Assembly: GCA_023078555.1 (NCBI GenBank)
Contig: CM041196.1
Span: 2,728,001-2,792,000 of the forward strand
Direction: 5' to 3'
DNA length: 64,000 bases
Source: Ulva prolifera
Lineage: Eukaryota > Chlorophyta > Ulvophyceae > Ulvales > Ulvaceae
Under the pieces are notes generated by a model. It ran no database searches and was not told the origin of the DNA. It saw only the letters and a list, made by a program, of their open reading frames with translations. Both the position numbers and the translations under genes were made by a program. The stretch's first letter is position 1. Each line of letters starts with the position of its first letter. Below, in pieces: positions 12,481-28,207 of this stretch.

Positions 12481-15400
12481 CTAGTCAATCTTGACGGCGC
12501 CATATATTGTTCTCACAAACCAGTGACATGCGTAAAAGCCTATCGTGCCAGTGATACAGAAGAATCCATACGAAATGACAAGCATGTACCCAAAGTACAT
12601 CAGCATAGGCACGGTCTTCGTGATGTCCAGCTTCGTGTAGAAATAAAATCCGGAGTACAAGAATAGATACAGTGCCGATGAGCCTGACGCGAAGTACGAC
12701 CTCCACCACCATCGATAGTCTTCAGAGCACAATTGGAAGTAGCACAGCACAATTGAAATCTCCACACAGGTGACGAAAAGAATTAAGAAGACAGCGGCCA
12801 GGAAGCCAAAGATGTAGTAGAAGGTGTGAAGCCACATCGACGTCAAGATGAAGAAGAGCTCGATGAAAACAGCTCCGAATGGCAGAATGCCACCCACCAA
12901 GCAAGAGAACAGCGGTCGCATGTACCACGGCTGGTCCGGCACCTGCACACAGACGACCTCACTTTCGGCACATGAAGTACTCAGCATATTGCACATGCGG
13001 TAGGAAGCCTTTCTGAATTCTCTCCCAGCAGCAGCAGCCACATGCCTGGACATGCCCATGCACTCTGTTACTTCATGCTTCCGCTATGAATGCTGTGGCT
13101 GTTGAGTCAAGCAGCGATTCTGAATATCCAGGCTCACTATACTCGACAGCCAACACATTCACAGCTACATCATCTAGCAGCAAAGTGCCCACGGCATCAT
13201 ACAGCGTGCTAGCTGCATCACGACGGTCCCATGTCACCCACTCCAGTCGAAAGATTGCATCCACCAACCAGAACAGAGAGTGCTCTCGGAGGCACAGCAT
13301 TTTTCAATGCAAGTCCAGTGCACATCTGCAACAACAAGCAACTGGGGAGGCCCCGCGACCTGCGCCCACACAGCAGCCGCGCCTGAAACTGCTGCGGCTG
13401 ACATGCTGACACGCCTTGCAGCACAGGAACCAAAGCCGCCACTGCTGCCTTGGAGGAGGTGCAGGCAGGACAAGGTGGCAGGCGCACACACCTGCCGCGG
13501 GATCTTGTTCGTGCGCACGGGGTCGTCCAGCGGTGTCCGCCGGAAGCCAAAGAATGACCCCATGAACACCAGCGGCACCGAGACGCCGAGCCAGAGGAAG
13601 CAGAGCGCGAAGAGCGTGCTGAACGGCACCGCACCGCTGCTCGACTCACCCCAGACGAGCAGGTTGAGCAGCAGGAACACCGCCGAGGCGGCCCCCGGGA
13701 AGAGCAGCGCCGTGCGCAGCGTCATCACCCGCCACGCCGCCCCCCGCATCTGCCGGAACAGCCGCCCGGCGGCGTAGCCGCCAAAGATGCCCATGAACAC
13801 AAACAGCAGCAGCATGGCCGACATCAGGCCCCCACGATTCGCTGGCGACAGGAAGCCCAGGACAGCAAACACCTGCACCGTCAGCGCAGCTGTCGCCGCC
13901 AGTAGACGCAGCCACACAAAGCGCTACAGATCTGCACGGCGGGGCTGCGGGAGCCAGGGGCCCATGCCGCCGCCGCATTCCAACACAGCACGGCTGTGCC
14001 AGACTGCGTGCTGCCGTTGAGATCAAAGCTGCGGAAGGAAACTCTGCTCATGCTGACCGTCCCCCTGGCCTTGTCGAGCTGGCTGTTGAGCTGGCGAGGT
14101 GCTCAGCCGGCAGCAGCACTGTGGTACGGAGACGATCCACCCCAGCTGCCGGGCAGTGCCCCTGCTGCCGTGTGACGACGCAGCGAGGGGACGCCTCGAC
14201 ACTGCAGCAGCTGATCTCACAGGACAGTCGCCGCTTGTGGCAGACACATGTGGTACTGTGCAGCTTCCAGTATAGACGCCTTGCGTTCAACAGCCACCGC
14301 ACGCGGCGGCACCGCACACGGCGCTGCCCCATTACACCCCCGGCCCCCTCCCGGTCCCTGTACTGATATCCCCCCGCGAACTTCACAACGCTGGACGCGT
14401 ACGGCTGCCACCACCTGCACGCAGGTGGGGACGCCGCGTTGGCACCTCGGCGGCCCCTGCACGCAGGTGGCGTCAGGGCGGGAGCGCACCATGGTCACGA
14501 TGGACATGCCGAGCAGCTGCACGCCGGTGCCGACGTACGTCGCGAGGTGGGAGGCGCGCGGCGGCGGCCGGAATACGTCGCCGTGCACGAGCTTCCACCC
14601 CGTCTCCTCCTGCGCCTCCTCCGCGCTCTCGAGCTGGTTGTACTTCGCGATGTCCCGGTGCAGCGTGCGCAGCATGATCATCGCCACCATGCCCGTGAGG
14701 AAGACCACGATCATGAGCGAGTTGATGATGGAGAACCAGTGGATCGGCTCGTCTTGCATGAGCAGGTACGTGTCCCACCGGGACGCCCACCGGATGGGGG
14801 ACTTCTGCACACACCCGGGCAGGGCTGGTTGGGTGCTCGTAAAGGCATGGCCTCATCGCAGGCATCAACACAGCGCGCATGCCGCTTGAATTCAATGGTG
14901 CCTTGGTATGTCTGCTGTTTGACAGAGCCGCAGCTCCCTCAGCTGCTAAGCTCTTGCACCACAGACACTGCATGGTGTCTGTTGTGATGCCTCACTGTGG
15001 AGGTTCACAGGGAGCACAAGGCAGTGGCATGCACAGAGGAGACGCGCTTGGATGAATTGCCAGTGTGCGAGAGTACGGCTCGCAAAACGTGCACAACGCA
15101 CAGGTAGAACCGATCGGTACTCACCTGGTAGATGACGTCATAGGTGAAGATGATTTCTTCGCCTGGCTGCACGATCTGGGGCTCACTGTTCTTGGTGACA
15201 TACATGATTCGGTTTGCATCGCAGGTCGTCAGTGGCGGCGCATGGGCGTCGGAGCCTTCCTCGGGGAACGTGCCCTCATACTTGTGCTTCACGGAGTACT
15301 CCTCGACCTCAAAGCCGACGATGCGGCTTCGGTCCGTCTCGGAGTTGTAGTTGTGCAGCACAGTGAAGCGGAGGTGATTGTTCAGGAAGAACTTTGGCTC

Positions 15401-16600
15401 TCCGTTGTCCTGCACACTGTCCTTTGTGTTGGTACGGTGTACAAGCACAGGGGGCACGTTTCCCCCAAAATGGTTGCTCATTCACGTGGGTTGCATCTGG
15501 TGTTGCAATGCCAGGCATGTTGAGAACAGTTCAGCAGCGGCGGCACAGGCGAGCCTTCCATAACACGGCGTACTCTGCACTGTCAGGAGCTGTACATGGG
15601 TTGTGATACTGGTGGCCGGCAGTCTATTCTTGTACCGCAAACCTAGCGTATAGTGCATAGATCTGAGCACATAGATCTGTGTGAGCACATGGTGCAACAG
15701 CTAAACAGAGCCTCTGTGTCATCACGACCCAGACCGAAGGGAGACGCACGGGATAGTGCTGCAACACACAGGGGAGTAGGCATGCTATCGGTACCTCTGT
15801 CCTACATGATTCACGACAGCATCCCACACCAGGCAACCGGAAACAGTGGCATCATTGCTTACCTCAAAGGCCGAGACATATCCCACAGGGAACCCGCGCT
15901 CATAGGTCTTGACACCTTGATCTGCGGGATCGTTGGGATCCACTGGATTTTGCATTATTGCTATGGCCACAGGAAGATTGTCCAGGATCCTGCAGATAGT
16001 GTTGCTTGTGCGAGTGTGGGCATGAGCGCAGTGAATGGGTACCCACTTTGAGGAGGCCGTGATACAGCACAGAAGCGCACATATTGACGCGATACTCTTC
16101 CTCAATTTTGACCTGAAAGGCTTCAGCCTGTGCTTCTGTAAGGGAGCTTATGCGGCACAGGACTTTGCACTGCTCGTCCACGCCCATAGCCAACTGCACG
16201 CCAAGTTTCATATTGAGTCTGCACTGACGACGCCAGTCCCTGGACAGACTCATAAGACTATGCCACACCTCATATTTCGAGTTGACGATGCGATCACCGC
16301 GCAAGACCTCGCCCAAGTTTTCTGCAGAAGAGATGATCTTGTCGGGAGTACAGTACGGCAACGAGTAGTACTCATAGGGGAGCTGGGTCTTGGATGAGCT
16401 CAGCTTATTTACCTTCAAGGCTGATATTGGTTGCCCCTGTAATCGAACAGCAACGTGATGGGCATTCTGGCAAGGATGCAGTGATGATGCCCAGCTGACC
16501 GACGCACCTTCGCATAATCCTTTGGTGCAACCCCAGGAAGATAGAACGCGGTGGCTGGTGCTGCCACAAGGGCAACCAGAAATACGGCAGGCCACGCCAT
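12481..16600 (-). CDS. TM9SF / nonaspanin (EMP70) multispanning membrane protein
   Basis: Eight exons: 16600-16508, 16436-16269, 16223-16081, 15989-15863, 15409-15125, 14804-14490, 13872-13492, 12942-12481, about 657 residues, all phases consistent. It starts with a signal peptide and the family hallmark FYLPGVAPKDY, continues with ENLGEVLRGDRI and YRVNM-ILDNLPVA in the luminal domain, then nine predicted membrane helices (INSLMIVVFLTGMVAMIM; LGFLSPANRGGL; WGESSSGAVPF; GGILPFGAVFIELFFI; SGSSALYLFLYS) and ends in K-I-D, the COPI/Golgi retention signal of this family. Such proteins sit in Golgi and endosomes and act in membrane-protein sorting. The intron 16268-16224 would be only 45 bases and in phase, so it could instead be 15 extra residues. 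Confidence 0.93.
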
Positions 16601-17479
16601 GCCTGCGCTCGCGCACGTTGCGACGTCACGGAGCCATGCAGGACAACGGGTTTACAGAGCCAATGTGATGAGGCACTGTCACGCAATTGAATTCACAAGC
16701 ATGCTTAGGTCATGAAAGCGTTAACATTCTGATGATCCCGTCTTGGAAAGCCTTGATGATATTGTGCATGCTAGCTAAGCAGGGCCTGGTGGCGAGGGGC
16801 GACCCGCAGGCAACAGCCCATTAGGCCATGCCACTAGCGCCACACCCTTTCGGTGCAGCAGTCCCGAAGTCTCATGCCTACAGCATGGCGTTTGTTGTGC
16901 ACATGCAGCTCAACTCCCTCCGCAACACCTGAGCTTAATTGATGTGATATCGCACCGGTAGGGCACAAAGGTGTTCGCCATTGCCGTTCAATTAGGCCCA
17001 CTCGCGGTAAGTGTGATACGCCAACCTGCCAGCTGCTGTGACACCAGCAACGTCCCGCCACGACAAGCATTGCTGTCCGTCCCGGAGGTCTAATCGAACG
17101 TAGTTCGCTATCTATGTCAGACTGGTGTGCCCTCATCCGAGCGGTTCATACTGTGTTGCTTGTGTGGTTCCACTCCGACGCCGCATGTGGGCGCCTTGTC
17201 GCGCCACAGCTGGGCGAGACGAACCTGGGCATAGCGGGGGTCGAGGCAGCAATCCCGGCCAACATCGTGTCAGAAAGTAGATTTGGTATTACCTTGGTGG
17301 TATCGATATGGGTGTCGCATAACCAGCGGAACTCCGGCACAGCATGCGCCATACCTTCTGCATGGCATGGATAGCAAGCATCAAACCTGGCATATGCACC
17401 TCGTTCGGGAATGTACATATGCTGTGTGAGATGATTTAACGCTGCGTACATGCTGCATCGCTGTACATCGCTTACGCGT
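16601..17479. other. Upstream region of the TM9SF gene, nothing else seen
   Basis: Only short frames on either strand; no recognised motif. Confidence 0.4.
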
Positions 17480-17717
17480 TTAAGCTGTGAATTCGTTATC
17501 CAGGTTCAGGCGGAAGATGTCCTGCTTGATGTGCGGGGCCAGGTCAAGCTCCGTTCTAGAAGACAATGTAGGTATGTGTATTTCATGTGCATGTGCCTTG
17601 AATAATGGCGTCTGACCTGATGACAAGGGCATCGAGGGCATCATCTAGAACAGACACTTTCGTAACTTGCATTTCTGGGGCAACTGAGACAGCACCCTTT
17701 AACTTGTGACACATCAT
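17480..17717 (-). CDS. Small hypothetical protein, two exons
   Basis: Exons 17717-17617 and 17555-17480 join with matching phase (ATCAG|GTCAGA, TTCTAG|AACGG) into 58 residues ending LDNEFTA. In the second exon third codon positions are strongly G/C, as in the neighbouring genes, which argues for coding on this strand. The 17717 ATG may be internal and an upstream exon could exist. I do not recognise a family; the C-terminal half looks like a charged amphipathic helix. Confidence 0.4.
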
Positions 17718-18559
17718 TGTAGATGACTGTCAAGCAATAAAGAAGGAATGCGCAACACCAAATGCGTCCCACGGCGCGTCCACTCGTATTGGGAGGGGAT
17801 CTGATTGCTCGCCATGGACTTCTGCTGGAGATAATGCACTGTGTAAGGATGCTAAGAAAGGCCCTTGCGTTGATGTGCCGTGCGCTGTATCCGAGTTTGA
17901 AGAAAACGAGCGAACTTCGTCAGTCGTGGAGGAGGCATGCCTGGCCGCTCGTCCTTCACGCGCAGACGGCAGCCCAGACTCAGCTCACGGGCACACATCT
18001 GAGCAGGCGTCGCTCGCGCCAGATGATCGACACAATGAGGACGAAGGGCAGGCGAGGCAGAGCGATTCACAAGACGGTGGCGCCTTGCCAAATGCCGGTG
18101 TTGTTGAGGCAGACGACGAGACGACGCGGCGCCTTGCGCAACAGATAGAAGAATGGGGCCGGGAAGAAACCGGCCCCGACATTGTTGCCATCGCTAAAGC
18201 ATATGTCGGCATAGAGAAAATGGCTCAAGAGGTGAGACGCCCACGTCTGTATGTCATCTGCTGGGAATAGCTCACACTGACCTGCCACTTCAACACTTAA
18301 CCTGAGCCATCCAGATCAGGGACCTTTCATAAACAATTAATGGCAACATGCTTTTCCGTCTGTCGTGCTGAAGCACGTGTGGCTGAGCATATTGCTAAAA
18401 ATGTATGCCTTGCAGGAAGCCCTCAACCACCGCTTCAACATGATTAAACATGATGCTATGCGACTGAGACCAGAAGCTGCACATATTTTCCTGTCGCTGC
18501 AGCGCAATGACTTTGAAGATCTCGACGATATGCCTGTGCCCCGACATGGCACGAAGTAG
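17710..18559 (+). CDS. Hypothetical acidic protein, 5' end unresolved
   Basis: An open frame from about 17710 reads through an acidic, low-complexity segment (EFEENERTSS onward) to KAYVGIEKMAQE, then a good donor (GAG|GTGAGA at 18229/18230). After the acceptor TTGCAG|GAA the frame continues from 18417 with EALNHRFNMIKHDAMRL to a stop at 18559. There is no in-frame ATG before the acidic part, so a first exon must lie further left or the gene starts unusually. The C-terminal exon looks helical. No family recognised. The 5' end overlaps the small minus-strand gene. Confidence 0.4.
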
Positions 18560-21732
<3,173 letters not shown>

Positions 21733-24700
21733 TCATGTGCGCGTGGGGACCCCGCTGGCCGCCATGTGGGCCTTCACGTCGCCGATGGCGACCTCCTGGC
21801 GGTGGAAGATGCCGGCCGCGAGCGCCGCCGAGGCCGCGGTGCCGTCAAACACCTCCACGAAGTGCTCCGGCGCCCCCGCCCCGGATGACGCAATCACCGG
21901 TATGCTCACCGCAGTGGACACGGCTTGCACCAGATCCAGGTCAAAGCCCTGCACTCGGCATAGCGTCAGCGGCTTCGCCAGGTAGATATGCATCATCCAG
22001 GGGTCAGGGTTCAAAGTGCACAGGTTCCGATGTGCGCAGTTCAAGATCCCCGTGCGGCCCTGCACGGTCGGCTACAGTGGAAAGGTGAACAGGCACCGCA
22101 CCTGCCCCACGCCGTCGCAGTCGATGTTGTTCAGCAGGATCTCGCCCGCCCCGAGCTCTTCCACGGCACGCGCGAGCTCCACGGCGCCGATGTCACGCGT
22201 CTCCCGCCCGCCCTTGACCGTGCACTGCCACCAGCACCACGTTTCGCCCCCCGGACCCCGCGCGGTCTTCGGCTGCGTCAGCTCGTGCGGGCAGCCCTCA
22301 GGGTCCGCGACCCAGACACGCTTCGGGTCGATCGAAATCACAACCGCTTGCCGCCCGTAGTGTGTCGAGATCTGCTCGATCGACGTGCTGCCGGTCTTCT
22401 CGCCGGTCGCGCGCAGCTCCAGCGCCGCCTCGACGGCGTCGCCGCCGATGGACACCTTGTCGGCGCCGCTGCGGAAGTACTCCCCCGCGACCTCGAGCGC
22501 CGTGTAGCTGCGGCCGGAGGCGTCCGTGAGGCCGCGGATGCCGCCGCCGACCGTCAGCGGCACAAAAACGCCCTCCGATGACTCTCGCAGCACCTGCATG
22601 CATGCAGCCGCGCGTCCGCTGCGGCTCCTCTAGATGCTCCGTGCGTCTCCGCACAGCGCACGTGGCGGTGCTGACCGTGAGGCATTCCAGAAAGACGCAT
22701 GTGGTGGCACGATTCGGAAGATCTCGCCGAAAGGCAAGCCCCTTGATACACTCGAGAGCCTTGTGCTCCTCACGCTGCGCACCTACCCTCAGCTTCGGGC
22801 TGCAGCATGCACCCGCGCCGACACCGGACGCCCCGTCGATGAGACCTGCCGCCGCAGACGCAGCACAGCCTCTGTCAGCATATGCCAGGACAGGACAGCG
22901 CAGGCATCTGCTGTATCATCCCACACAATGACAAATGACGGTATCTTCGTATTTCCGCACCTCAAGCGATGCTTCAGGCCTGAGTTTGGTTGAAATTGCA
23001 TGCCAGCGAGGATGGCGTGGTGGACTCTCGTGTGGGCCAACGATATACACGAGCGCACGGACGTTGCACACACAGATGATGCATACCATCTATCACCGTT
23101 CAAGTAGCGGCCGCACCTCAAGCATCGGCAGGTCTTCCAGGGGGAGGTCCCTGAAGGCGGTAATGTTGAGGAAGGTGACCTCGTCGGCACCCCCGCTGTA
23201 GTAGTCCGCACACAGCGACACCGGCTTGCCGAGGTTGCGCACGTCCCCGGCGCCCTCCTTCTCGCGCACATCGTACTGGTCGCCCTTCGTGACCACGAGG
23301 TCGCCCGCGTCGTTCGCGCGCACGTCCAGGCACGCGATCACGCGCCGCGCCAGCCCGCCGGTGAACCCTGCAGCGCACGCGGGGGCCTTGGTGCCGGCAT
23401 GCGCCACGGGCGACCGTGCGGACGGGTGTCACTGCTGATTAGGCTAGATGGGGCGAGGGGGTGGTGCTGCGACACTGCTGATGTAATTCCGCCCAGTGCC
23501 CACACCGCGCGCTCATGTGACGCCACATGCCGTTCTTGCCGGAGGCACATAGTTCCCTGCCCCCGGCAGCCAAGCTCCCCATTCGCAAACGTCACCACGC
23601 TTGTGCCACTGTGCCGACCCGGCGGTTCCGGTCTTGTCAGGACCGATGCAAGGAAGGAGGGCGGGGGGTGCGCACCAGCAGGCGCCTCCGGCACCACCTT
23701 TGGCTCCGGCACTGCCTCGAGGTTCACGAAGTTGTCGAGCAGCTGCAGGCCGACGCGGCCCGACTTCTCCGGGTGGAACTGGCTCGCGTGCACGTTCCCC
23801 TTGTTCACCACCGCCACAAAGTCCTCCCCGTAGTGGCCGGTCGCGAGCACCCAGTCGTCGTTCGCGGCGTCCGGCACCGCGCGGAAGCTGTGCACAAAGT
23901 AGACGCGGTCGGTCGCAGCCGCCGCGGACAGCAGCCGCGACGGCCGCCGCTGCTGCAGCGTGTTCCACCCGATGTGCGGCACCGGGGCGCCGGGGGCCGC
24001 GGTGAACTCGCCGACCCGGCCGGGGATGATGCCGAGGCCCTCGACGCCGCCGTTCTCGTCGCCCCCATCAAACAGCAGCTGCAGGCCGAGGCAGATTCCC
24101 ATGAACGGCCGGTCGGCCTGCACGCAGTGGGGAGTCGTGCGGCACGCGCAGGGGAGCTGTTTTTTTGCTTGTGCTGGCGTCGAGCGCGGGGGTTCTGCGG
24201 ATGTGTGCAATAGGTGCTGTGTGGGGCTCTGCTGCATGAAATGCTGGCGGCGCTGAGGTGCCACGGCTGCTGCACATGGTGGATTCTGCTGAGACGGTCT
24301 GCCATGGGGTGTCCTGTGACCACATCTGGGAGGCTCTTCCGGCTGTCGCAGTGGCTCGGGAGTAGGGTCGCACAAACTAGCCACACAGGACGGCTGCACA
24401 AAAGGATTTATACATGATTCTTACAAGACAGAGAATCACACAGGAGGATTGCTTTACGTGAACACGAAGGCTACACTCATCAAATATGTACGAGGGCGAC
24501 ACAGAAGGGTAGATGTAAGGACAACATGGCAGCGGCGGCAACTGCAAAAACGGTGACTATGTGCACGGGCACGGGTCATCGAACGGTGGACCACCAGGAT
24601 AGACGTCAGAGCGTGAGAAACAAAGCCACTAAATGACGTAATCACCACGAGGCTTGAAAGCAGCAGCGGCATGGGTGCTGTGTGTTGAGTGCGGGCTGCG

Positions 24701-25740
24701 GCGCAAAGACGTGCCGGACCCGCCAGGCTCGTGCCCTCTGGCTCAGGCGGGGAACGAAGGCGTGAGTGCACGGTGCTGTGCAGAGGGGGCAGTAAAGGAT
24801 GGGCAGCGAGGGCCCTGCTCGACACGCTGATCATGCACTACTGTGTCAGCCGGCTGCCCTTGCCGCGGATTGGAGCAGGCATGATGTGGGATGGGGCTTG
24901 CATGCTCCAGCAGATCTGCTGCGGCTGCAAGAGCCGCTGCTACGGCCTGCGACACTTCCATGTGCTACGAGAGAGCTCCCATGCGGGAATATCAGCCTGT
25001 GGCTTGGCAGAGCCACCAAGACGGGCAGGCTTCGTGGACGTCGTTGCAAATACAGACTTTACCACAGTGAGAGCGTGAAGTAGACTGCTGGATGGGCTGT
25101 ACGGTGTGGTGAAGAGTTGGTGCCCTGAGGCGTGTGCAGCTGCTGGTGGGGCAGACCTGGATGTACTCTCTCAGCGGCTCCACGTAACCCCGCTCCACCA
25201 GCACGTCCATGGCCTGGCCATAGCTGCCGACGCCGGGAAACAGAAGCTTCTTCGCATTCAGTATGTCTTCGTACGAGTTGACCTGTGTTGTGCATGCCCA
25301 ATTTGAACGTTTTCAGCAATTGTAACGCAGGGCCAGTGACTGCCATCTGGGCGAGGCGGTGCTGGCGTCGCTGCGCTGACCGATCGAAGCAGGCATAACG
25401 TGGCTAGCATGAAGTGAATGCAAGCATTCAACTGGCGCCTGCTGCCTGGCTGGCCGGCGAAGTGCACACATTCTATGCACATTCGCGGCTCATTCAGAGA
25501 TTGCGCAGGCAGTGTTTGCAGGTGAGCACGCAGTATGGCTAGCGACGCAGCACACACCTCTTTGACAATACAGCCGAGTTTGTTTAGGGCATTGCGCACG
25601 GATCTGACGTTGCCGGCACCATAGTCCAGTAGCGTTACTTCAGGGCCGGCCGAAGACGCGCAGCGTCGCCTAAATGAGTGCCCTGGCTGCAAGCGGCCGT
25701 TCACGGCTCTACCCGGTGAATTAAACCCACTAATATGCAT
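21733..25740 (-). CDS. HISN4: Bifunctional imidazole glycerol phosphate synthase (HisH-HisF)
   Basis: Six exons: 25740-25558, 25282-25157, 24117-23676, 23367-23117, 22593-22102, 21948-21733, giving 569 residues with matching phases throughout. The N-terminus (about 35 residues, rich in Arg, Ser, Gly) could be a plastid transit peptide. The glutamine amidotransferase half has [23 protein letters not shown], the nucleophile motif [10 protein letters not shown] and the [11 protein letters not shown] His/Glu motif. The cyclase half has [11 protein letters not shown] with the catalytic Asp, [35 protein letters not shown] and [13 protein letters not shown]. It makes imidazole glycerol phosphate and AICAR from PRFAR and glutamine, in histidine synthesis. 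The order glutaminase-cyclase in one chain matches plants and fungi; plastid location is inferred. Confidence 0.95.
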
Positions 25741-26239
25741 CTGAAGAACCAATGACGTGCTATTCTGATGGTGTGAGGACGAATTGCAGCCTGGCAAGCT
25801 CCACCTGAATGGTCTCTATGCAGTGATGTCTGCAAGATTTCTCGCAGACCAGCCCATAAACATTGAATGTAGGATGTCTACCATGGCGACTTCGTTTACC
25901 GCCCGATGCTGCCGGGTCAACTGCCATGCCGCACTTGGTCTGTGGCCGAGGTGTCCGCGCTCCTCGTCAGGATACAGGCATCTGAACGTGGGCAGAAGTA
26001 TCCGAGAGAAGACTGAATGGCCATCACGATGACGTGAGCAGCTCGTATTATCAGATCGCAGCGGTTGCATGAGATTGAATGTGGTCAAGACGTTCTGTTC
26101 GCGGCAGGGAGTCGCAGAGTTTGATGCCGCAGGTGCCGCCCATGTTGAAAGTTCCGCATGCAATGCCCAATGCCCAGGAGCCGAATTACAAAAAACAAAA
26201 TTATATAATTTAACAAAACAGGGTAACATGCATCAGCGA
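25741..26239. other. Spacer between the histidine gene and the tRNA
   Basis: No gene seen. A short A/T-rich patch (26183-26222) precedes the tRNA. Confidence 0.4.
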
Positions 26240-26313
26240 GGTCTTATAGCTCAGTTGGTTAGAGCGTGGTGCTAATAACGCCAAGGTCCTAGGTTCGAGC
26301 CCTGGTTGGACTA
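26240..26313 (+). tRNA. tRNA-Ile (anticodon AAT)
   Basis: A 74-base cloverleaf without intron or encoded CCA. The D stem (GCTC/GAGC), anticodon stem (TGGTG/CGCCA), seven-base loop CTAATAA with anticodon AAT, five-base variable loop and T stem (CTAGG/CCTGG) all form. Box A (TAGCTCAGTTGG) and box B (GGTTCGAGCCC) are good. The acceptor stem is weak: one T-T mismatch and two G-T pairs, so this copy may be decaying or edited. Mobile-element sequence starts at the next base. Confidence 0.88.
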
Positions 26314-27082
26314 TTTCGTCGTGTCATGACACTTTAGCACTTCAGAGCCTGTTTTGGCGTCGAAGCCGCGGTGCGGGGGCGGCGGCGGCGGGCGGGGGGT
26401 CGAAGCGGGGACCCCGGGGGCGTCGCGCGCGGCGCCGCGTGACGTGACGTGAGGGAGGCGCGTGGCACCGCGCGGGGCAGGTGACGTCGCGACGCACGAG
26501 GGCTATGGGATCGTTTTTGGAGAAGGCAAAAGGACCGACGGTGAGCGAAGCGAGCACACCCAGGCGACTCGTGGGACGTGGCAGGAAGATGCGGACGATC
26601 GCACGGGGCGTGCGGGCCGTGGACGTGCGCGCATGTGTTGCATGTACAGGGGAGCGGGATAAGGACGCGGGCGCGGCAGTGCACTACCATGGGGCGCGGA
26701 TTCGTACATGGAGATGGATATGGACGTCGACGCGGGGCGCGGCAGCGCGAGGCGTGGGCGTGACGTGGCAAGGATGCCCAGCGCGCGCGCACCGAGGCCG
26801 GCCGCTGTAACGGCCAGCTGCGGCGACGATCCTGCGGCGGTCGCAGAGGTACATACACCGCACTGGACGCGGGCGAGGCCCGGGGGGCCGCGGCGAGGCA
26901 CGACGGGAGGCGGCAGCTGCATGCAGCTGCAGCGACGCGACCGCGCGGGACCCGCGAGGCCTGCCGGATGGGGGCACAGCCAGGGATAACGGTGATAGGA
27001 CGGGGATAAGGGGGATAGGGCGGGGGTGGCCCAACACGACGGGCGCGGATGTTATCCGAAACAGCAGCCGCTCACTATAGGG

Positions 27083-27605
27083 GCGCCCAGGCCTCAGGCC
27101 GGCAAGCCCGCGGGCTCTGGGCGCGCGCGACACGTGGGTGGCACCGAGAAGGCGGGGTGACGTACGTGCGAGGTGGCCACGCGGGCCGGGCTCGGCAGGC
27201 AGGTGGCAGGTAGGCACGTGGATTGCAGGCAGCGTGCGGCAGCACGCAGGACGCGGGGCCGGCAGCGGGCGGCCACGCGCCTCGGCACAGACGTATCTCG
27301 AAACACGCCGCCCTGGGCGCGGGCGAGGGCCGGGAGGCGGCACCGGCGGGCCACGGCGGGCAGGGGCGCCTGCAGCGACGCGACCGCGCGACACCCCATC
27401 GCCGTAGGAGCGTGAACACGGGCGGGCTCCCACAACAGGGGGAGCTTATCCGGATCGAAGGGCAGAGACACACGGCTCGCAACAGCGGCGCCCAGGCCTC
27501 CGGCCGGCCGCGCCGCGTCCTCGGGGCCCGCGTGACATGGTGGCGGCAGCGAGAGGACGGGGTGACGTACGTGCGAGGCGGCCACGCGGGCCACGCGCGG
27601 CAGGC
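27083..27605. repeat. GC-rich subterminal direct repeats
   Basis: GGCGCCCAGGCCTC(A/C)GGCCGG occurs at about 27083 and 27487, and a GGTGACGTACGTGCGAGG(T/C)GGCCACGCGGGCC block at about 27156 and 27560, so a unit of roughly 404 bases is repeated with divergence. Confidence 0.7.
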
Positions 27606-27846
27606 AGTTATCCACGGCAGGCGTGGACGACCTCTGCAGCGGCGTGGGCGTGTGCGCGGAGTGGGGGCGAGGCGAGACGGGAGGCAGCAGCTGTGGCGCC
27701 GCGAGGAGCGGCCGCAGCCGATCGGAGCCCAGGTGGCACCGGTGTAACGGGGCGATATCGTCGACCGCTCGCACCCTCGTTCACAGGCGCGAGTGCGGGT
27801 TCGCGGACAGAGGGACGGACTGCATTCGCAGGGGGGGCGCGATTGC

Positions 27847-27853
27847 TATAAAA
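27847..27853 (+). promoter_or_regulatory. TATA box (TATAAAA)
   Basis: CTATAAAAGGGG, a near-perfect core promoter element in GC-rich surroundings, lies 355 bases before the first ATG of the large element gene. Transcription would be expected to start near 27875-27885. Confidence 0.65.
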
Positions 27854-28003
27854 GGGGCGACGCGACGGAGAGAGCGTGTGTACATCAGCCCGGGTCGCCA
27901 GCGACGGTGACTCGCAAGCAGAGTAGAGCAGCGCGGACGGGGTGAATCTGTCGTCAGACGGCATCTGCAGCGTCGAGCGACGTGCCCGGAACCCATCGAA
28001 CTG

Positions 28004-28083
28004 CCATCAGTGGAGTCGAGGTTTCAGTTTTTGTTTCCTCTCCCGTTCACGCTTTGCGAAATTGTGTCCATCAGTGGAGTCGA
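28004..28083 (+). mobile_element. Tiny LINE 3' fragment with 16-bp target-site duplication
   Basis: The 16 bases CCATCAGTGGAGTCGA occur at 28004-28019 and again at 28068-28083. The 48 bases between (28020-28067) match the 3' end of the LINE at about 54826-54870 (GGTTTCAGT, TCTCCCGTTCAC, then CTTTG). It is a strongly 5'-truncated retroposition inside the probable 5' untranslated region of the large gene. Confidence 0.8.
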
Positions 28084-28207
28084 AGCGTCGCGCCGTCGTT
28101 AACGCGAATCGTCGGTCCTACACGCCATCGACCGGCGTCAGCCGGTAGCACGCGGGCACACGACACGCCGCCCCAGGGGGCACCGCGACGGAGAGAGGGA
28201 GGCCGGG

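Noticed and set aside
13280-14889. Plus-strand frames of 165-213 residues
   Set aside because: They lie antisense to TM9SF exons with clear family motifs.
22016-24213. Plus-strand frames over the histidine gene
   Set aside because: Antisense to HISN4 exons.
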